Source: Bradyrhizobium sp. CB2312
GTDB lineage: Bacteria > Pseudomonadota > Alphaproteobacteria > Rhizobiales > Xanthobacteraceae
Assembly (NCBI RefSeq): GCF_029714425.1
Contig: NZ_CP121668.1
Coordinates: 4,423,501-4,487,500, forward strand
DNA: 64,000 bases
Direction: 5' to 3'
Shown here: piece after piece, positions 59,913-64,000 of the stretch
Layout of the letters: each line of letters begins with the position of its first letter
Numbering within the stretch: position 1 is the stretch's first letter
Notes under the pieces: model-generated
Told to the model about the DNA's origin: nothing
Seen by the model: the letters and a program-made list of their open reading frames with translations, nothing else
Databases searched by the model: none
Position numbers and translations under genes: made by a program

Positions 59913-61011
59913 GCAGGCGCTGTCTGTCGGGCAGACGGCGGCGTTGGGCGATTACCGTGCGCGGTGGAGAGCGGTCCGACGCTCGACCGCGCCTGCCGAT
60001 CGCGACGCCGCGGAGCAGGGCGTGCGGCTGGCCTATCGTGCCGCGGGGCTGGCGTCGCCGGCCCGCATCGTCTGGTGCGACGGTCCGCAGGCGCTGGCCG
60101 GGCTTGCCGTGTCGCGCGATGACGGCCGCAATGTGCGCTTTCAGCTCGTCGATCGGCTTCGCCGTCAAATCGTTTCGCAAATCGAGGCGCGGATTCACCG
60201 GAAGGTGCTTGCCGCGGTCGACAGCGCAGTCAATCCCGCCGACACGCTGGTCACTGCTGCGGCCGAGGCGGTGATACGGAACGTGCCGGAGCAGAACCTG
60301 TCCGTGCTGGGCCAGCTGCGCCGAACCGGTCTGTCGCTCGCCGGCGTGCTGCAGGCGCTCACCGCCCCGCGGAGCTTTTCGAGCTGCGCGGCGGGGTCGC
60401 ACGATCTGTCGTGGCTGGGTGCGTACGACTATCTCCGCGAGGTCCTCGGTTTGCACGCCGAGGCCGAGCCGCTGCGCGGCCTGATGCAACTCGCGACGAG
60501 CGCGGGCTGGCTGCTGCCGCACGAGCACAGCTGCTGGCTCGCGGAGCGACCGAACATGCTATGCGCTGATGCACGCGATCGGCTACATCACGCCAGCGGT
60601 CCGGCGCTGCGTTATCCCGACGGCTGGTCGATCTGGGCCTGGCGCGGGGTCGAGGTGCCCCGCTGGATCATCGAGCAGCAGGACCGGATCACGCTCGCTG
60701 CGATCGACGACCAGATCGACGTCCAGGTCCGCCGCTGCATGATCGAGATCATGACGCCGGCGCGATACGTCGCGCTCGGCGGCGCCACGCGCGTGGCCGA
60801 GGACGAGACCGGAATCCTGTGGCGCCGCAACTGGCTCGCTGCGGACGCCTGGGCCGCCGTGGAGGTCGTCAACGCCACGCCCGAGCCGGACGGCGCGCGC
60901 AGGCATTTCTTCCTCCAGGTGCCGGCCAATCTGCACACGCCGCGCGAAGCGGTCGCATGGACTTACGGCATGAGGGCAGAGGCCTATACGCACCTCGTGC
61001 AGCGGACGTGA
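59890..61011 (+). CDS. DUF6745-domain protein
   Basis: 373 residues. The DUF6745 hallmark HHASGPALRYPDGWSIWAWRGVEVPRWII lies at about 230-260, with the preceding ...HSCWLAERPNML segment. The rest is helical with Arg-rich N-terminus. The family is found in actinobacteria, cyanobacteria and some proteobacteria; function unknown. Start ATG at 59890 or GTG at 59872, both inside the preceding gene. Confidence 0.72.
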   Translation: MRASSPTEQALSVGQTAALGDYRARWRAVRRSTAPADRDAAEQGVRLAYRAAGLASPARIVWCDGPQALAGLAVSRDDGRNVRFQLVDRLRRQIVSQIEARIHRKVLAAVDSAVNPADTLVTAAAEAVIRNVPEQNLSVLGQLRRTGLSLAGVLQALTAPRSFSSCAAGSHDLSWLGAYDYLREVLGLHAEAEPLRGLMQLATSAGWLLPHEHSCWLAERPNMLCADARDRLHHASGPALRYPDGWSIWAWRGVEVPRWIIEQQDRITLAAIDDQIDVQVRRCMIEIMTPARYVALGGATRVAEDETGILWRRNWLAADAWAAVEVVNATPEPDGARRHFFLQVPANLHTPREAVAWTYGMRAEAYTHLVQRT

Positions 61012-61014
61012 GGC

Positions 61015-61566
61015 TCAGCTGCGGTAGTAGCGCCACATCCGCAGGAAGGTGCGATGGATCGTGTCCGGCGGCTGATCGAACGGCTCGACATTGATCCGCA
61101 CCATGTTGGTGTGGCTCATTCGCCAGGGCAGGCGCATCAGCCAGCGCCAAGACGGCTGCTTGCGCCAGTCGGCCACGAGCGCGCTGGTGAGCGGCGCGTT
61201 CAGCACGATCTGGAGTTCATGCACCGTCATGGCGCGCTCGGCGATCTCGACAAGATCGATGCGCTCGATGGCGCGCCACCGGATCAGGCCGAAGGCCTGG
61301 ACGAAGATGCCGTACTGGTTCGCGCCGATCGTGGGCCGGCCGGTCTCGAGCAGTGGAATGTTGTAGTAGGTGAACCCGGCCGCGAGCGCCGCGAGCACAA
61401 GCCAGTAGAATGCACCGGTGAGAAACGCGGCCGTGCAGAAGATCGCGGCCAGCGCCGCCGTGACGTAGACCGGGAAATAGACATCGTCGCGGCCATAAGC
61501 GACCGAGTAGCCACCGACATGTTCCTCGTTCAGGGCTGCGATCATGGACGCGAAGGCTACGACCAT
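61015..61566 (-). CDS. Two-helix membrane protein with PH-like domain, hypothetical
   Basis: 183 residues from 61566. Two membrane helices (FPVYVTAALAAIFCTAAFLTGAFYWLVLAALAAG-like region) followed by a bacterial PH-like sequence (IFVQAFGLIRWRAIERIDLVEIAER and PWRMSHTNMVRINVEPF). This recalls YdbS/YdbT-type proteins. Convergent with the DUF6745 gene and downstream of rpmG. Confidence 0.6.
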   Translation of the reverse strand: MVVAFASMIAALNEEHVGGYSVAYGRDDVYFPVYVTAALAAIFCTAAFLTGAFYWLVLAALAAGFTYYNIPLLETGRPTIGANQYGIFVQAFGLIRWRAIERIDLVEIAERAMTVHELQIVLNAPLTSALVADWRKQPSWRWLMRLPWRMSHTNMVRINVEPFDQPPDTIHRTFLRMWRYYRS

Positions 61567-61597
61567 CGACCGCAAATAAAAACGGCCGCAAATAAAA

Positions 61598-61617
61598 ACG
61601 GGGCCGTGAGGCCCCGT
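61598..61617 (-). terminator. Rho-independent terminator of rpmG
   Basis: Stem acggggcc/ggccccgt with loop gtga; on the minus strand it is followed by TTTTTATTTG, a good terminator tail 30 bases past the rpmG stop codon. A similar hairpin accompanies the rpmG 3' copy near 57344. Confidence 0.85.
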
Positions 61618-61645
61618 CAAAAGTCTTTCAGCTTATTCCGCGATC

Positions 61646-61813
61646 TTACTTGATCTTGGCTTCGCGGAATTCGACGTGCTTGCGCGCGACCGGGTCGTAC
61701 TTCTTCTTGACCAGCTTGTCGGTCATGGTGCGCGAATTCTTCTTGGCGACGTAGTAGAAGCCGGTGTCAGCCGAAGACACGAGCTTGACCTTGATGGTGA
61801 CCGCTTTGGCCAT
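61646..61813 (-). CDS. rpmG: Ribosomal protein L33 (bL33)
   Basis: 55 residues: [34 protein letters not shown] and [19 protein letters not shown] match the alphaproteobacterial bL33 without the CxxC pair of zinc-binding forms. Part of the 50S subunit near the E site. Too small for most gene searches but certain. Its 3' end plus terminator is duplicated at 57340-57434. Confidence 0.97.
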   Translation of the reverse strand: MAKAVTIKVKLVSSADTGFYYVAKKNSRTMTDKLVKKKYDPVARKHVEFREAKIK

Positions 61814-61937
61814 GTTCTGAACCTCAGAAAATTGGGGAATCTGGAGCCGGCCAAACGGCCCGCGTTGGCCGGCAACGTAGCCAGAAACCGCCTGATGTCA
61901 AGGTTTTACACCTGGAAAACCACTCAAATCGGGCCCA

Positions 61938-63263
61938 TTAAGCCTCGAAGAAGCGGTTTTTCGGCCGGGGCAGGCCCAGATTCTCCCTCAAAGTGGCCCC
62001 TTCATACTCTTTCCGGAAAATCCCGCGGCGCTGGAGCTCCGGGACCACCTTGTCGACGAAATCGTCGAGGCCGGCGGGCAGGAACGGGAACATGATGTTG
62101 AAGCCGTCGGAGCCGCGCCCGACCAGCCATTCCTCCATCTGGTCGGCAATGGTTTTCGCCGTGCCGACGAACGACAGCCCGCCATAGCCGCCGACGCGCT
62201 GGGCGAGCTGGCGCACGGTGAGCTTGTCGCGAGCGGCGAGATCGACCATGCGCTGACGGCCGCTCTTGCTGGCATTGGTCTCGGGGATCTCGGGGAGGGG
62301 GCCATCGGGATCGAAGCCGGAGGCGTCGGTGCCGAGGATGACCGAGAGCGAAGCGATGGCGCTGTCGTAATGCACGCGGCTGTCGAGCAGCGCGCGCTTC
62401 TCCTTGGCTTCATCGACGCTGTCGCCGACCACGACGAAGGCGCCGGGCAGGATCTTGAGGTGCTCGGGGTCGCGGCCGACCTTCTCCATGCGGCCCTTGA
62501 TGTCCGCATAGAGCTTCTGTCCGTCGGCGAGGCTGCTGCCGCCGGTGAACACGGCTTCGGCGGTTTCGGCCGCGAGCTGCTTGCCGTCTTCCGACGCGCC
62601 GGCCTGCACGATCACCGGCCAGCCCTGCACGGGGCGGGCGATGTTGAGGGGACCACGGACCTTCAGATATTTGCCGTTGTGGTCGAGCGTGTGCATCTTT
62701 GCGGGATCGAAGAACAGGCCGGATTCCACATCGCGCACGAAGGCATCGTCGGCGAAGGAATCCCAGAGGCCCGTGACGACGTCGTAGAACTCGCGGGCGC
62801 GCTTGTAGCGCTCGGCGTGCTCCATGTGGTCGTCGAGGCCGAAATTCAGCGCCGCGTCCGGGTTCGAGGTGGTGACGATGTTCCAGCCGGCGCGGCCGCC
62901 GCTGAGATGGTCGAGCGAGGCGAAGCGGCGCGCGACATGATAGGGCTCGTCAAACGTGGTCGAGCCGGTCGCGATCAGGCCGATCCGCTCGGTGACGGCA
63001 GAGAGCGCCGACAGCAGCGTGAACGGCTCGAACGAGGTCACGGTGTGGCTGCGCTTGAGCGCGTTGATCGGCATGTTCAAGACGGCCAAGTGATCGGCCA
63101 TGAAAAAGGCGTCGAACTTGCCGGCCTCGAGCTTTTGGATCAGCGTCTTGATGTGGCCGAAATTGAAATTGGCGTCGGGCCAGGCTCCGGGATAGCGCCA
63201 GGCGCCGGTGTGGATGCTGATCGGGCGCATGAACGCGCCAAGCTTGAGTTGCCGTTGTGCCAT
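61938..63263 (-). CDS. LLM-class FMN-dependent monooxygenase (NtaA/SnaA/DszA type)
   Basis: 441 residues. Luciferase-like TIM barrel recognised by the start MAQRQLKLGAFMRP, the flavin/substrate segment FMADHLAVL, HVARRFASLDHLSGGRAGWNIVTTS, FDPAKMHTLDHNG and VQAGASEDGKQLAA. These are signatures of the NtaA/DszA subfamily that desulfonates or cleaves N/S compounds with FMNH2 from a partner reductase. The reductase is not adjacent. Start at 63263 is preferred over the open upstream codons. Confidence 0.92.
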   Translation of the reverse strand: MAQRQLKLGAFMRPISIHTGAWRYPGAWPDANFNFGHIKTLIQKLEAGKFDAFFMADHLAVLNMPINALKRSHTVTSFEPFTLLSALSAVTERIGLIATGSTTFDEPYHVARRFASLDHLSGGRAGWNIVTTSNPDAALNFGLDDHMEHAERYKRAREFYDVVTGLWDSFADDAFVRDVESGLFFDPAKMHTLDHNGKYLKVRGPLNIARPVQGWPVIVQAGASEDGKQLAAETAEAVFTGGSSLADGQKLYADIKGRMEKVGRDPEHLKILPGAFVVVGDSVDEAKEKRALLDSRVHYDSAIASLSVILGTDASGFDPDGPLPEIPETNASKSGRQRMVDLAARDKLTVRQLAQRVGGYGGLSFVGTAKTIADQMEEWLVGRGSDGFNIMFPFLPAGLDDFVDKVVPELQRRGIFRKEYEGATLRENLGLPRPKNRFFEA

Positions 63264-63467
63264 CGCCCCGTATCCGTTCTGGGTGTCGTTCGCAAAGACA
63301 TAGGGACGCGGCGGAACTCTGCCATTGGGAAGGCTGGGAAGAATTTTTCGTTTTTCGATCAACTCTCAGCACGTTCGCGTCATTCCGGGGCGCTGCGTAG
63401 TGGCAAGCTATGATGCGCGATTGCGCATCTGAGAAGCCATCAAGCCGCAGGCGCCGAGCGAGGGGGA

Positions 63468-64000
63468 TTACTGCCCCCGCGCCCTTTGATCGAAGGCGCT
63501 CAGCACGGCGAGCGTCATCGCGGTGACGCCGGTCTGGATGGTCGGTTTCGGCACCGGGGCGAATTGCGGCGAGTGGTTGCCGGGAAGCGGCGGTCCGCTG
63601 CCGTTACGCGCGGCGGCAACGCGGTCGGGCTCATAGACGCCGATGTTGAAGAACATCGAAGGCACGCCGGCGTTGACATATTCCGAATAGTCCTCGCTGG
63701 TCGTGTTCGCAGGACTGACGTTGAACTTGTCGCCGAAGGCCGCTTTCAGCACCCGCTCGGCCTGGCCGACCACGGCGGCATCGTTGACCACCGCCTTGGT
63801 CCCCTCGTCGAGATGGATTTCGGGCGCAGGCGCATCCGCCATCGCAGCCACCGCCTTCGCCGTCCGCTCGATCCCCGCCAGCATCCTGGCGCGCACCTGC
63901 GGCTTGAAGCTGCGGATCGTGCCGATCACCCTGGCCTCGTCGGGAATGATGTTGCCGGCGGTGCCGGCGTGGATCGCGCCGATGGTGACGAGGCCGAATT
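63468..64000 (-). CDS. M20-family amidohydrolase (5' part outside window)
   Basis: The visible 177 residues are the C-terminal part of an M20/hippurate hydrolase-like peptidase: the dimerisation domain (VTIGAIHAGTAGNIIPDEARV) and catalytic segment TTSEDYSEYVNAGVPSMFFNIG and NHSPQFAPVP, the latter with the conserved metal-binding His. It hydrolyses N-acyl amino acids or small amides. The start lies right of the window. Confidence 0.9.
   Translation of the reverse strand, partial: FGLVTIGAIHAGTAGNIIPDEARVIGTIRSFKPQVRARMLAGIERTAKAVAAMADAPAPEIHLDEGTKAVVNDAAVVGQAERVLKAAFGDKFNVSPANTTSEDYSEYVNAGVPSMFFNIGVYEPDRVAAARNGSGPPLPGNHSPQFAPVPKPTIQTGVTAMTLAVLSAFDQRARGQ

Overview
The window is a piece of a high-GC alphaproteobacterial chromosome, most likely Bradyrhizobium. 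This rests on the GC-rich third codon positions, the divK-pleD cell-cycle pair, a ClpS/ClpA pair, an EipB (DUF1849) envelope protein, an NdvC-like beta-glucan enzyme, DUF1127/DUF3572 proteins and several families of dispersed palindromes. The genus is inferred from gene content and has not been checked by any search.

Layout. 0-6 kb: end of a TadG-like pilus gene, clpS-clpA with a strong terminator, and a DHA2-type MFS exporter. 6-11 kb: an aldo/keto reductase, then an AraC regulator divergent from nitrilase and aldoxime dehydratase, forming an aldoxime -> nitrile -> acid pathway. 11-18.5 kb: housekeeping genes (HAD phosphatase, lytic transglycosylase, AzlCD exporter, TrmO, HIT, FemAB-like protein, GDPD, RidA, EipB). 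18.6-25.8 kb: a glycosylated-adhesin secretion locus. A strand-loop-strand (AIDA-type) repeat protein and a TibC/AAH-type heptosyltransferase are divergent from a type I secretion ABC exporter and its HlyD-type adaptor. 25.9-35 kb: RidA, Nudix, MerR, a SnoaL-like gene with a very long antisense tail, a decayed IS5 transposase, an ACT protein, dinB, DUF3572, divK-pleD (with a cluster of GANTC sites), and a TetR/MFS pair around a perfect operator-like dyad. 35-40 kb: a five-gene Liv-type ABC operon with overlapping genes. 40-49 kb: GH17 membrane enzyme, APH-like kinase with DUF1127, CadC-like regulator with TPRs, GT2, secreted and TPR proteins. 49-57 kb: a response regulator of about 1,470 residues whose LuxR-type output domain is followed by a huge repeat region, then a methyltransferase, an acyltransferase and a small secreted protein. 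57-64 kb: a copy of the 3' end of rpmG, amtB behind a sigma-54 promoter, a two-gene DUF6745 unit, a PH-like membrane protein, rpmG itself, an LLM-type flavin monooxygenase and part of an M20 amidohydrolase.

The best candidates for an under-described system are two. The first is the T1SS locus at 18.6-25.8 kb: the repeat substrate has the heptosyltransferase partner typical of autotransporters but no beta-barrel, and its tail looks like that of a type I secretion substrate. The second is the giant LuxR-type regulator at 49.2-53.7 kb, which carries a module resembling those of secreted rhizobial proteins plus near-identical 83-residue repeats. No CRISPR array, rRNA, tRNA or intact mobile element was seen.
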